Shown here in pieces: positions 10,940 to 22,800 of a DNA stretch of 64,000 bases. The notes beneath the pieces were generated by a model that was not told the origin of the DNA, ran no database searches, and saw only the letters and a list, made by a program, of their open reading frames with translations. Both the position numbers and the translations under genes were made by a program. The stretch comes from Tritrichomonas musculus (taxonomy: Eukaryota > Parabasalia > Tritrichomonadida > Tritrichomonadidae): contig JAPFFF010000018.1 in the NCBI GenBank assembly GCA_039105265.1, forward strand, positions 1,984,001 to 2,048,000, given 5' to 3'. Each line of letters begins with the position of its first letter. The stretch's first letter is position 1.

Positions 10940-11275
10940 ATAAAGAATAAGCGTTGACAAACGCCCAAATACTTTTTTTTTTTTTTTTTATTATTATTAA
11001 AGTTTTCTTTTAGTATAAAAGAACTATTTTTCGTGTTGATGATTGCCGAAATATGATTTCAATAAGCATGCCAAAAATAATATTTTTAAGCTTATTCCCT
11101 TTAAATATCTTCTAAATTTCGTATAGCATTAATAAAAAGGTAAAAATTAAACAAAATATTAAGGGCCAAATACGTTTTTTCAATGCTTTTTTTTGTCGTT
11201 GAATGCTAACCGTCGATAAACCATGACATCTACACAGACCTGAAGACCTGAGTTCAAATTCAGTATTGCTTCTTT
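10940..11275. other. Intergenic region between convergent genes
   Basis: AT-rich, with a T-run at about 10973-10990. Near 11253-11265 a tRNA T-arm-like stretch (GAGTTCAAATTC) occurs, but no full cloverleaf can be folded. No gene is seen. Confidence 0.4.
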
Positions 11276-13234
11276 TTATTTACTTATTTTTAAGTCATTT
11301 ATTAATTGATATAAATTATCCAGATAATCTTTCATTTCCCCTTGGAGAATGCGTTTAGAATTAGGAGCTGGAGAATGATCTGAGAATTCTACTTGAAGAT
11401 TGTTCTTTACAGATTGAAGTGAATTATTTATCTTTTCAATATATGAAAAAATATCACTTCTAATATTTGGATCAAATTCAAGAACAGCGAAAAATTTTTC
11501 ATCCAAAGATGTCAGTTCTTTGTATATGTTATCGAGCGTTTCAAGGAATACTTTAGAATCTTGATATTTGTTTCCAAAAACAATAACTGGTTTCCTTGAT
11601 GAAACATTTGTTGAACGTGAGATAATTGCATCAAGATCAAAATATTCTTTAATATAATCAAAATGTGTAACTGTGACTTTAGTTATATGATACCAAATAT
11701 TGGAGTTATCTTCTCTCCTTATTTCTTCCCCTGGATAAAGATATTGATCCTTTTGATAATATGATTTGGGTATTTTGATTTTGATTTGTTCATTATTTTT
11801 CTTTACATTTAATACAAAATCATTTGATGATTGATATTTAAATGTTACTAAATCAATTCCTTCTTTTTTAAATAATTCTGGATATGCCTGAAGTTGTGAA
11901 TGATATACTTTGAGGTTTTTGACTTTATCATTAATTTCTTTATGTTTATCAGAATGTAAAATATCCAACAAAATTTCATTATATTTGCTAACTAAAGATC
12001 TGGTTTCATTTATTTCTTTTGCTTTACGTTGCTCATTTTCGATTTTAATTTTTTCTTCAAAGAATGTTTTCATCTCTTCTTGATCTTCATCAATTGCATT
12101 TTTTAAGTTTTGAATTGAGTTTTTGAAATAATCAAGAGATTTTATAATCTTATAAACGCTTTTTGCATTTGACAAAGCATCGTTAGTTTGTTTAATTTGA
12201 TCTCGAAACATCTGATTGTCTTTTTTCATTTGATTTTGAAGAGAGTTGTTGTAGCCTTCGAGTTTTAATATATTTTTTTGAAATATTTCGTGTATATCAT
12301 TAGTTTTATTGATTTGATCTTGAAGAGATTTGTTTTCTCTGGTTAATTCTTTCAATTTAGTTTGAAGTAAAATGTTTTTGTCCATCATTTCTTGGATTTG
12401 TTTTTCATGTTCTTTATCAAGTCGTATTTTTTCATCTTTCATTCGTTTGATAAACAAAATATCAATTGTTAAATATTCACAATATCTTTTGATTTCACTT
12501 CCTTTCCATTTTGAATATTGTTCGCACAAATCTTCAAAATGTTTTTCTGTTAATTTTTCAATATTAACAAATGAAAACAATACAAATCGTGAATCAATTG
12601 ATTCCATAATAAACTCATATAACAAATCATTGGAAACATCTTCTCTTCTGCTTTGATCAATCATTCTATAAATCACTGAAACTGGCAAATGTTGAAATGA
12701 TTCATTTACAAGGCATTCGTTGATGTTATTGACTAAAAAAATTTCCATTTCTTTAGAAAAATCATCAATTGCAAAAATTTCGTCATTTTTGTTTCTGTGA
12801 TGATCAACCATTAAGTTGATGATAAAATTAATGTTCTTTGAAAATTTGTGAGCATATTTGTTCAGACTTCGTTGAAGTGATTTAACTTGAAACAATTTAG
12901 ATAAACGATAAAGATCACTGTACTGACTATTTTTAATTTCAATTTTTTCTTCTTTGATCATTTTGAAAAATGTGACTAGATTATCTTCATCGATATGATA
13001 CTTGTCTTGAATTTCTTGAATATATTGTGGAAGAGAATCAATCGCTTCTTTTTTGTTATACCCTTCTTGAATTAGTTCTGAATACTTGAATATTTGATAA
13101 TAATGAACTTGGATTAAATTCGATGATAATTGAATATTGATTAAATCGTCTTTGGCTTCTTCTTCCATTTCATTATTAAGGTCGAAAATAAACTTGTCTT
13201 CATCTTGATCATGATTCATCTTATTCATAATCAT
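11276..13234 (-). CDS. BTB/BACK-like coiled-coil protein of the trichomonad family
   Basis: 652 residues from ATG 13234; two further ATGs follow within six codons, so the exact start is uncertain. Residues about 45-275 are helical and resemble the BTB-BACK-like proteins common in trichomonads (IFKYSELIQEGYNKKEA; LSKLFQVKSLQRSLNKYAH; RFVLFSFVNIEKLTEKHFEDL). Residues about 275-420 form a coiled coil rich in K, E, Q and N (KEHEKQIQEMMDK, LTRENKSLQDQINK). The C-terminal 270 residues (KPVIVFGNKYQDSK, FSDHSPAPNSKRILQGEMKD) are almost identical to an internal segment of the giant gene just downstream. Function unknown; such proteins are usually assumed to be scaffolds, which is inference. The upstream A-run and absence of a TTTTCAAAA element leave the promoter unclear. 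Confidence 0.75.
   Translation of the reverse strand: MIMNKMNHDQDEDKFIFDLNNEMEEEAKDDLINIQLSSNLIQVHYYQIFKYSELIQEGYNKKEAIDSLPQYIQEIQDKYHIDEDNLVTFFKMIKEEKIEIKNSQYSDLYRLSKLFQVKSLQRSLNKYAHKFSKNINFIINLMVDHHRNKNDEIFAIDDFSKEMEIFLVNNINECLVNESFQHLPVSVIYRMIDQSRREDVSNDLLYEFIMESIDSRFVLFSFVNIEKLTEKHFEDLCEQYSKWKGSEIKRYCEYLTIDILFIKRMKDEKIRLDKEHEKQIQEMMDKNILLQTKLKELTRENKSLQDQINKTNDIHEIFQKNILKLEGYNNSLQNQMKKDNQMFRDQIKQTNDALSNAKSVYKIIKSLDYFKNSIQNLKNAIDEDQEEMKTFFEEKIKIENEQRKAKEINETRSLVSKYNEILLDILHSDKHKEINDKVKNLKVYHSQLQAYPELFKKEGIDLVTFKYQSSNDFVLNVKKNNEQIKIKIPKSYYQKDQYLYPGEEIRREDNSNIWYHITKVTVTHFDYIKEYFDLDAIISRSTNVSSRKPVIVFGNKYQDSKVFLETLDNIYKELTSLDEKFFAVLEFDPNIRSDIFSYIEKINNSLQSVKNNLQVEFSDHSPAPNSKRILQGEMKDYLDNLYQLINDLKISK
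11308..12145 (-). repeat. Copy 1 of ~0.83 kb block shared with the giant gene (20925-21757)
   Basis: From GATATAAATTATCCAG at 11308 rightwards the sequence matches 20925-21757 in the same orientation. The first ~400 bases differ by only a few substitutions, and similarity falls gradually towards 12.1 kb. The block is coding and in the same frame in both genes (about 270 residues). Confidence 0.9.
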
Positions 13235-13255
13235 TTATCAAAAAAAAAAAAAAAT

Positions 13256-13309
13256 CATAAATATATTTTTTAAATAACATGTCATAAATATATTTTTTAA
13301 ATAACATGT
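13256..13309. repeat. 27-bp tandem duplication
   Basis: Two exact consecutive copies of a 27-bp unit beginning CATAAATATATTTTTTAAAT (13256-13282 and 13283-13309), just upstream of the BTB/BACK-like gene's start. Confidence 0.85.
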
Positions 13310-13888
13310 CATTTATTTTTGAATTGTATCAAGTATATTATAAATAACAATATGTTGAATGATTTTGACAGCAAACTTAGTTGTTTAATAACATTTTCCT
13401 TTTTTTGGTTATTTTTGGTTATCGATTAATTTAGATTAATAATAATGAAAGAATTAAATATGAAATGAAAGAGTCAAATATTTTATCGTAATTTATTTTC
13501 AGCATATGGAATATATGATGAAGGAAGAAGAATATTTGTTGAATCAAGTAGTGATATATAAAAAAATGATTTCAGCAAATAATGTATTTGAAAGAGATTA
13601 TCACCAATATTTTAAAACTTTGAAGATTATTCTTCATGTCCAATGGAAAATAAAATGTTGGCAAAATTTGGTATTATATTTACTTTTTATGTTTATATAG
13701 AAGCAATTGAAAAATATTATATAATATTAAGCATCTGGTGTGCTTGATTAAGCAATTGATTTAATTCTTTTTCTGAAATAAGATTGATCATCCAATGATC
13801 TAGTTGTAATATAATTATATTGATAAACAGAAAAAAAAAATATTTATATAGAATTGAGTTCTAGAGATTTTTTATTAATAGTTAGATA
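13310..13888. other. Intergenic region between the giant gene and its neighbour
   Basis: AT-rich. A 64-codon plus-strand frame at 13506-13700 has no family resemblance and is judged chance. Confidence 0.4.
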
Positions 13889-16800
13889 TTACCATGAATT
13901 TGCACTATCTTCCATTGCACTTATAGTGTTGATATCAAAAACATTTTGAAGTGTTCCTGATGCCATTCCAATCAAAATAGAAAGAATTTGATCAGCTTTC
14001 GCAACCAGACATCCGGCACTCTTTAGTCTATTCTTCAAATTCTCAAATTTACTTCTCAAGCTTGGATCGCCAGATGTTCCAATCATCTTCTGTTTAGTTG
14101 CACTGAATATTGCTCCAGAATTTCTCTTAAACTGATCAAGAGAACTAATATTGTCAATCTGATCAAGAACATTGAAATCGCTTGCGTTTGCTCCCTTAAT
14201 CACCCTTCTTTGTCCATTTGATTTGACTTCTACTGTTTCGCTTCCACATCCACGTCCAAATGGAGCCCCCACAGACAAGTCACCACCACTTCCAATTACA
14301 TATGTAGTGACATACTTAAATTGGACATTTCCACTTCTTAAAATTGAATCACTTTGTTGAATAGAACCTGAATCAACTTGACCATCTGTAACAAGAATTA
14401 AATGTTCTCGGGGAATTGATTGATCAGATACTAATTTTTGGGCGATTACATAAGGATCTGTTCCTTCATTACCTTCTCTGTTTGTGTAAATTTGTACCAT
14501 TCGTGAATAATCAATCATTCTGGCTTGGGATCCCCAAATCATAATTGAATCCCCATTTCTATAGTATTGGTTAAATATAGATCGAACTTCATTGTGATAT
14601 AATGATACGCCACAAACTGATCCAGAATAATCAATTGCAAACAAATGCCTCAAACTTGAAAGATCGAAATATGAGCTGGTTGGTGTAGATGTTGGAAGTT
14701 TTGGAGGAGCTTGTAGTACTGGACATTTTTGTGATTCATCTAATGTGAATACTACTGCTTTTGGACGGAAATTCTTTGGCTGAATTCCTCTGATTCTTCT
14801 CGATTCGCATTGTGCAGTCCATCCTGCAATATTTTGAACATATCTAAATGTTCCCTTTTCAGTCATTTTATCGAATAACTTCGTGTATCCACAATCAATA
14901 ATTATATCTCCTGTTTGATTTTGTTTGTCAGTTCCACCAGAATAGAAAAGTGCGCTAATTCCGTTTTCTGAGTCTTTCATAAATGGTGTAAATGGAAGAT
15001 ATTTTGTTTTATCGTTTGGTGCAAATGAAATTGTTTCTCCTTCATAAATTTCTACCAAGTTATGAGCAAGTGAAGCTCTTTGGAATGTTCTGAAAGCAAG
15101 TGGTGATTTGTTAAACATTCCTGGTCTTTCTAATTTGCCACCTATATCTCCTTTGAGTAATTTTTTCCCTGCATGATTTCCTCCAACTCTTAAATTGGTC
15201 TTTTTGTTGCCTGGAAATACAATTCTTTCTAAGAACAAGTTAGCTTGGAACGTTAGAGGATCGCCTTCGGCAAACATAACAACTGAACCTCCATTATTCC
15301 AAAATTGGATCAAACAATCAATGAACTGTAACACGAGATGTTGATTTCCTCCATCTGGTAATGGAATGTCATATGGAAGACCTGAAATTACCCATGTTGC
15401 ATAATAATCACAAAGTCCTGATTGTGTCTGTTTTGTTAGTTCTTTAACAGCATCTTTATAATTTTGTACAATAACAACATCTATTCCAAAGAATTCAACA
15501 GCTTTTTTAACATATGCTTTCTCTCCTGCACATTCAGGCTCAAGAAGGTACTTAGGATTAACTTTTGGATTTTCTTTTAAGTTTGCTCTACAATCATAAG
15601 GCATAACAATAAGTATTTTTTGTCCTTTTAGAATGTCTTGTACATACATTTCTGTATTCATGCCTTCTGGATTGATCAATTCACCACTGGCATTTCTTGA
15701 TTCTTGTTCTTCATTGTACATATCGGAGAAAGCATCCATTGCATGTTGCACATCGAGAAGATACTTTTTAAGGTCTTTAAAGACAGGCTTGTTTTCTTTT
15801 TTAATCAATTCATCAAATGAATCTTTGATTTCAGAAAATGGACTTTGTTCAGGTGCCAGATGCATAATTGAATCATCAAATGAATCAGTTGAATCATCAC
15901 CAAAGCACGATGCAATACCATGAATCAGATAATTTGGATTTGTAGCAAAAATTGCTTGTGGAAACATCTCAATGATACCACTTGGATAAATACCAATTCC
16001 TATTCCAAAGACAGAAATTCCACTTTGAAGGCATGTCATAACATGACCTTTAATTAAATCTTTCTGTTCTTTCTGGAACAATCCATCAGTGAAGACAAAC
16101 ATATAACTTGTTGAATCAACAGTCCGCATTCTTCTGATGTCATAAGCTGTATGAATTGCTGACTCAAGATCGCAGTTTTCGCTATAATTTTCTGCTATGC
16201 AATTGAAAAGTGAAGGCCAAATTGGAGATTTATCATTAAAGATCCTTAATGATGGAATTTCACTACACAAAACAATGGGAGTTGCTTTTGTTGCCACAAC
16301 AATATCAATACATGGAACATCAATAGCAGATAATGCTGCAAATAATGTTTTAATTGTCTGATATGAATGTGAAGATGAAAGAGGATTAAAACATGATTTT
16401 GATGAATCAATGACAATTGAAATTCCATAATTTCGAATTAATCCACCTTTCTCTTCTAGATAAATCAAAGGATCTGGAACAGGATTAATAAGATTCAAAA
16501 TTAGAGCTGTAATATCAAAATCTGTACCTACACTTGAAAGAACAGTTTGTGATGCCTTATTTGGCTTGAATATAGTTTCTAAAAGTGGTCTATATGAATT
16601 CTTCTTTAAATTTACATTTCTATGAATGAATTGTTCAAATGATTCTTTAATTTGATGTTCAGGTGATGAATTGGTTATTTTTTCTGTTTTATTTCGATAA
16701 TGAGCAATATCAAGCTTTGGAAATCTAGTTCCAATGACATCAAATCTTTGATTAATCTTTCTAAAAATAGAAGGTGATACGCCATCGAAATTGTATTCAA

Positions 16801-19800
16801 TATCATCTCTAACATTTTCAAAAATTCTCTGAGCCAAATCAATATAATTTTGTTTGAAATCTGGTTTTATATCAACTTTATTTAAATCGAAAGGATATTT
16901 CTGATCTGACTTTCTACTTAGTACAGTTGCAAAAGCATCTGTGATTGAATCAAAGGTAGATGTGTTTATATCTGCATTTATTGCAATTAATTTAGTAATT
17001 GATTGAGCTGTATCAACTGCTTTATTAAATTCATCCCACATTGTTTGAATGCTGGAAAATTTTTGGTTTTCAAGAAGTTTTGATTTTACAAATATCAAAC
17101 CAAAAGAATTATTTATATTGTTCAATATTGATTCTTTCCAGCTTTGTGTAAGTATGAGATTCTCATCAAGACCATTTGAGAAAATGAAAACAGCTCTTTG
17201 TGTTCTTTCTTGATAAGGACACTTCATAAATTCAATTGCATGATGAAATGTATCTGCGATATTCGTTCGATATCTTTTAATGAATAAGCAATCTAAAACT
17301 CTTTGAAGAACCAACATTGATATTTCTTCTTCGAATGGTTTTAACACAAATCTGAATTTTTGATCAGCAACTATTGCAATAGAAAATGGAATTTCTAATG
17401 CTGACAAAGCATATGAAAATGAAATCAAGAGCATGAAGCTGTATAGCTTATTCTCCATACTTATAAATGAAGAACAATCTATTAAAAGATTGCATGACAT
17501 ATAAAGGAATGGACAGTTGGTATCTGATGCACGACAAATTAAATTAGCAATTAAATGTTGTGAATTGTCAATTAAGCTTTTAACAGGAAAATCATTTATA
17601 TCTGTTGCAAATTTATCTTTTTGATTCTCAATTTTACATTCTACACTATTTAAAAACTTAAGTTTGGCATCTTTCTTCATTTCTTTGATTCTTCTCAATA
17701 CTCGTTCAATTCCATCCAATTCAGAAAATTGAGAAAAGAGTCCATCAACTGATTCAGAATCAACAGTTTGGGTGGTCATTACTTTTGGATTTACAGCAAG
17801 AATTGGTTTATTATCTGGTTTATTTTGTTGATCTTTATCATCTGCGTTTTCAATTTCTTCTTCATCTTCTTCTTTATTATTTACTGCAGCAACTTGATCA
17901 ACTATTAATTTCTTTTCTTGATCTGAAATCTCATGAATTGGTTCTGGTTCTGGATTTAGGTCAATGAAATCTTCTTCTTCTTCAATAATTGGATTAATTA
18001 TATTATCAAGTTGTCTTGAAATAAAAGTATCCATTGATGTATAGCTTTTATTGAATGATGGATCAGCAAATTTGGCATAATTTTCAGATACTTGATATTT
18101 GGTCTTCCATGGAATATGTCTCAAAGTTGGAGTTTCAATATCAGGAGAACGAATGAAATCTTGATTGTAATGATACCTAGAATCGTTACAGCTTTGTGGT
18201 AAATTCATCTTTGAAAAATCAACACCAGCTCGTTTTAATCTTTTGACGCAATTCTTAAAAGATTCAATAAATGAGTTTACATAATCTGCCAAAATTGATC
18301 TATCAAGAGTTGATTCCTTTGTTATTTCTTTGTAAATATCCAAAAGTGTTGCAAAGTAAAGTTCTGAATCTTTTTGATCTTTCTTTTTAATTTGCATACT
18401 TCTGATATAAGTTGGAAGAACAGTTGCACCTTGTGAACAGACTGAATAGAATAATAACAATTTTTGGATTGATAAAACACTTGGTAATGTGATGGGAGGA
18501 AGAGATGCAATAGAATCCATTGTATCTGAAAAAATAGATTCATCTTTATCAATGATAGAATCAAAATTGAATGATCCTAAGCCATCACTAATAGAACAAG
18601 ATTGTAAATTATCTTTTTCACTAATGATGTAGCATTCATATCTTTGTAATTCTTCAGGAAGTTGAATAGTGGCAACTTTTGAAAGAGCATTTTGTTTCTC
18701 ACTGAATTGAAATGTTGTACTTGTTGATCTATTCGCAATTAATCCAGAATCATAATTCATAAATTCATCCATAGCAATCTTTTTCTGAGCCTCTATTTCA
18801 TTGTTCGTTAAAGGCATTTGTAAACAAAATTGATGTGATTCAATCTCCTTATATTTGGCAATAAATATTTGTGCAAACTTTAATATCAAATTATGAGAAA
18901 TAATAGTTGAGATTTCTTTTGACAAACCTTTTTTGTCATTAATAAAAACTTTAATCGTGTCAATGATATTAGCTAATTGTTCCTGTATTTCATTTGGTAA
19001 GTGATCTTTTATATATTCAATATTTAATACTATTGTTTTATCTAATAATAATGCCATTAAAACTGCAAAATTGGTTTGATCGACTGGAAGTGAACTATAT
19101 GAGGTAAATGCTTTGGTTATTTTTTTAAATGAAGGGGATTTGATGCTCTTTTTCATACTTTTAATATTATCCTTTGCTTTAGAAACATTTTTTTCATCAT
19201 AATTTAAAAACATTATTTTACTGATATCTGGATAAGTATCAAATGCTGGGAACCAATTATTTGAATTATCTTTTTCATATCCTATAATTGAATAATAATA
19301 ATATTTTGTTTCATAGCAAATAACATATAAAGCGTAATTCGGGCAATATTTGAAAACACTAGTTGCAGAAGATTTTTCTTCATTAATCAAGTGCTTTTGA
19401 TTATCATGTATTGTTAATTGAAGAAAATTAATATTTTGGTAATTTGAAACAGAAACATAATCACAATATTTTTGATGATAATCAATTATATTATAACGAT
19501 TAGTGTTGGTATAAATTTTGAAAGGAGAAACCATAATATAAGGCTTATCATTAGGTTTGGATTTGATTAATTGGTCATTGTCTAGTAGTTTTTCCCATTT
19601 TTTCTTATTATAATCATATAAATAAGTAGGTAATTTCATTAAAAATTCATTATTATTTATTTTAGAAGAACTTGGATAATCAGGATAGAAAATATAAGAT
19701 GATGGATCAACAAATTTGATTTGAATACTTTTTTTGGTGTTTCCAATTTCCAAATCTATATGATGATATCCATATGATGGACAATATGTATAATTTCGGC

Positions 19801-22800
19801 TTATATGAAGCTTTAATTTAAAAGTACAATCACCATTAACATTAAATTTTTCAGTGATTGGATTGCCTTCTCTGCTCAATGTGATAGATTGAGGTAAGTC
19901 ATATTTGATTTGGGCAACTTGTTTAAATGGAAATAGACACGTCATTCTAAAATGAAGCGTTTTTGTTGAACCAGGAATAAATGTTAATTGGCATGATGTA
20001 TCTACATACTTCCTTGAAAAGAAATCATACATTTCGAAGGCAAAGACCAAAGGCATGATTATAAAGTCGCAATGAATTGTAGTGATAAGGTTTTGTGATA
20101 ATGCGATTTTAAGATTGAAATGACATCTTGTTGGATCTTCAACATTAGGAATTGATAGAGAAATTTCTCTTTTGACTTTATTGATAGATATTTCTGGTTG
20201 GTTTGCTTCATTCTCATCGAGAGACTCTACATCAGCAGAAAGTAAGAAATAATCATGAATATAATAATTAATGATTTCAAGATTAATCTTTGCGCCAGAG
20301 TCAATTTTATCGCAGCATAATCTCAATGATTGTTCTTCTTCTGCTAGTTTATATTCTAAACAATGAATTCTTACCTTTAAAGGTAAAATTCCTAATATAA
20401 TTTCAAACGGTAAGATAAATGGATCGTATGATTCTGCCGTAATAGTTATGTTTCCTTTTAATGTTAGAATTTCAGGTTCATTTCCAGCTGTATTTGGTGG
20501 CTTAACAAATAATTGAATTGGTTCATTACTTTTCAAATTATCTTTTATTGATATAAACATAGAGTGTTGAGGATCTGATAAGTGGTCAATTTGGCAGATC
20601 ACATTTTCATTAATAAATGAAAGAATGTTTATTGAATAAGGAGTGTATAAGTGTGAAGAGAAAATAGGACCAATCTGACATTTTAATTTGTTGACTGAGC
20701 AAATAATTTTATTTTCAGGTGAAATACAAATAATTGGAGATGCAAGTGAATTAATATTTGAAATGGCTGAAAAGTTGGGAATCAAATTAGGTTTATGATT
20801 AATTTTTGGTATTTTAATATCATACTGATAATTAAATAGCTTTGTGAATTGTCTATTGCTACTCATTGCTTTCCAGATAGGATACAAATTGCTTTGGCTT
20901 AAATCCATCAGTTTCTTTAATAATGGATATAAATTATCCAGATAATCTTTCATTTCCCCTTGGAGAATGCGTTTAGAATTAGGAGCTGGAGAATGATCTG
21001 AGAATTCTACTTGAAGATTGTTCTTTACAGATTGAAGTGAATTATTTATCTTTTCAATATATGAAAAAATATCACTTCTAATATTTGGATCAAATTCAAG
21101 AACAGCGAAAAATTTTTCATCCAAAGATGTCAGTTCTTTGTATATGTTATCGAGCGTTTCAAGGAATACTTTAGAATCTTGGTATTTGTTTCCAAAAACA
21201 ATAACTGGTTTCCTTGATGAAACATTTGTTGAACGTGAGATAATTGCATCAAGATCAAAATATTCTTTAATATAATCAAAATGTGTAACTGTGATTTTAG
21301 TTATATGATACCAAATATTGGAGTTATCTTCTCTCCTTATTTCTTCCCCTGGATAAAGATATTGATCTTTATAATAAGCTTTTGGCACTTTAATTTTAAT
21401 CAGTTCATTATTTTTCTTTACATTTAATACAAAATCATTTTGTGATTGATATGTAAATGTCACTAAATCAATTCCTTCTTTTTTAAATAATTCTGGATAT
21501 GCCTGAAGTTGTGAATGATATATTTTGAGGTTTTTGACTTTATCATTAATTTCTTTATGTTTATAAGAATGTAAAATATCCCAAACAATTTCATTATATT
21601 TGTTAACTAAAGATCTGGTTTCATTGATTTTTTTGGCTTTAAGTTGTTCATTTTCATTTTTAATTTTTTCTTCATAGAATGTTTTCATCTCTTCTTGATC
21701 TTCATTAATTGCATTTTTTAAGTTTTGAATTAGGTTTTTGAAATTATCAAGGGAATTTAAAAAACTTCTTAATTGAACAGCAGATTTATCGATCAATATT
21801 GAATGTGTAATCTCAGAAATTTTATCATTTATTCTCGTTTGTACATATTTAGAAGGTGACACTAAAAACTGATTCATTGATTTTTTATCAAGTAAATCAC
21901 TGGAAATTAATTCGTCAGTTCTATTTGAAAGCATCATTTTTGTTATTTTAGATATTGCTTTTTGAATAGAATTATTTTTTATTTGATTTATTTCTCTAGA
22001 AAGGTTGTTTTGATCATCAAGAGATAGAAGACTGAAAAAGTCATGAATCGTTTTAATATCTATATTTAATATTTGTTGAGGAAGATTAGAAATCAAAATA
22101 TTAATCCAGTCATAATTAATTAGACTATTTTGATGAAATGCATCAGTCAAGTATTTCTTTGTAAGTTTTGTTGTTTCACTACTGATAATTTCTGAAAGAT
22201 TGCCATGTGCTTTTGTTACAAATTCAATACAATTTTGAGATGACATCATTCTTAATGCAAGGAGCCATAATGGAATTTGTTTAGGGTTTTGATCAAAGTT
22301 CTTGTATTTGCTTATTATTTGATTTGTTGTTTGTTGATATTTGCAAATCCAAAAAACTAATGATGGATACAGATTTAATAATCCCTGATCATTCTTCCAA
22401 TCATTTGTCAAAAATGAAACATCATCAAATATTAATTTTTGTTCTGTCCATTTATCTAAGGCATCTGCAATATCAAATATTTTCTTAATTCTTCTAACAA
22501 TTTCATAATATTTTGCCGAAACTCTATTTTGATTATTAAAAGCATTTTTCAATTTAGTATAATCGGAAGGAGGATTCTCATTTGGAGCAACAACTGTCAT
22601 GTATGCAATTTTTGCAATTGATTGTGCAGCTTCTGAAAAAGATGTGAAATCTTTTTTCATTAAATCTTTCATATCTTTGAGGAAAACCAAATTTTCAACT
22701 CCAACAAATAATGGGCCATTTCTGTAATCGGAATGAGATTTTTTATTAACAATTAAGAAAACCAAATCGTTAGGTTCAAACGTTGGAATAGATAAACAAA

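Noticed and set aside
11190-11275. Possible tRNA gene (GAGTTCAAATTC followed by a T-run)
   Set aside because: Only a T-arm-like stretch is present; acceptor, D and anticodon stems cannot be paired.
13506-13700. 64-codon plus-strand frame
   Set aside because: No domain, hydrophobic-aromatic end typical of random AT translation; judged chance.
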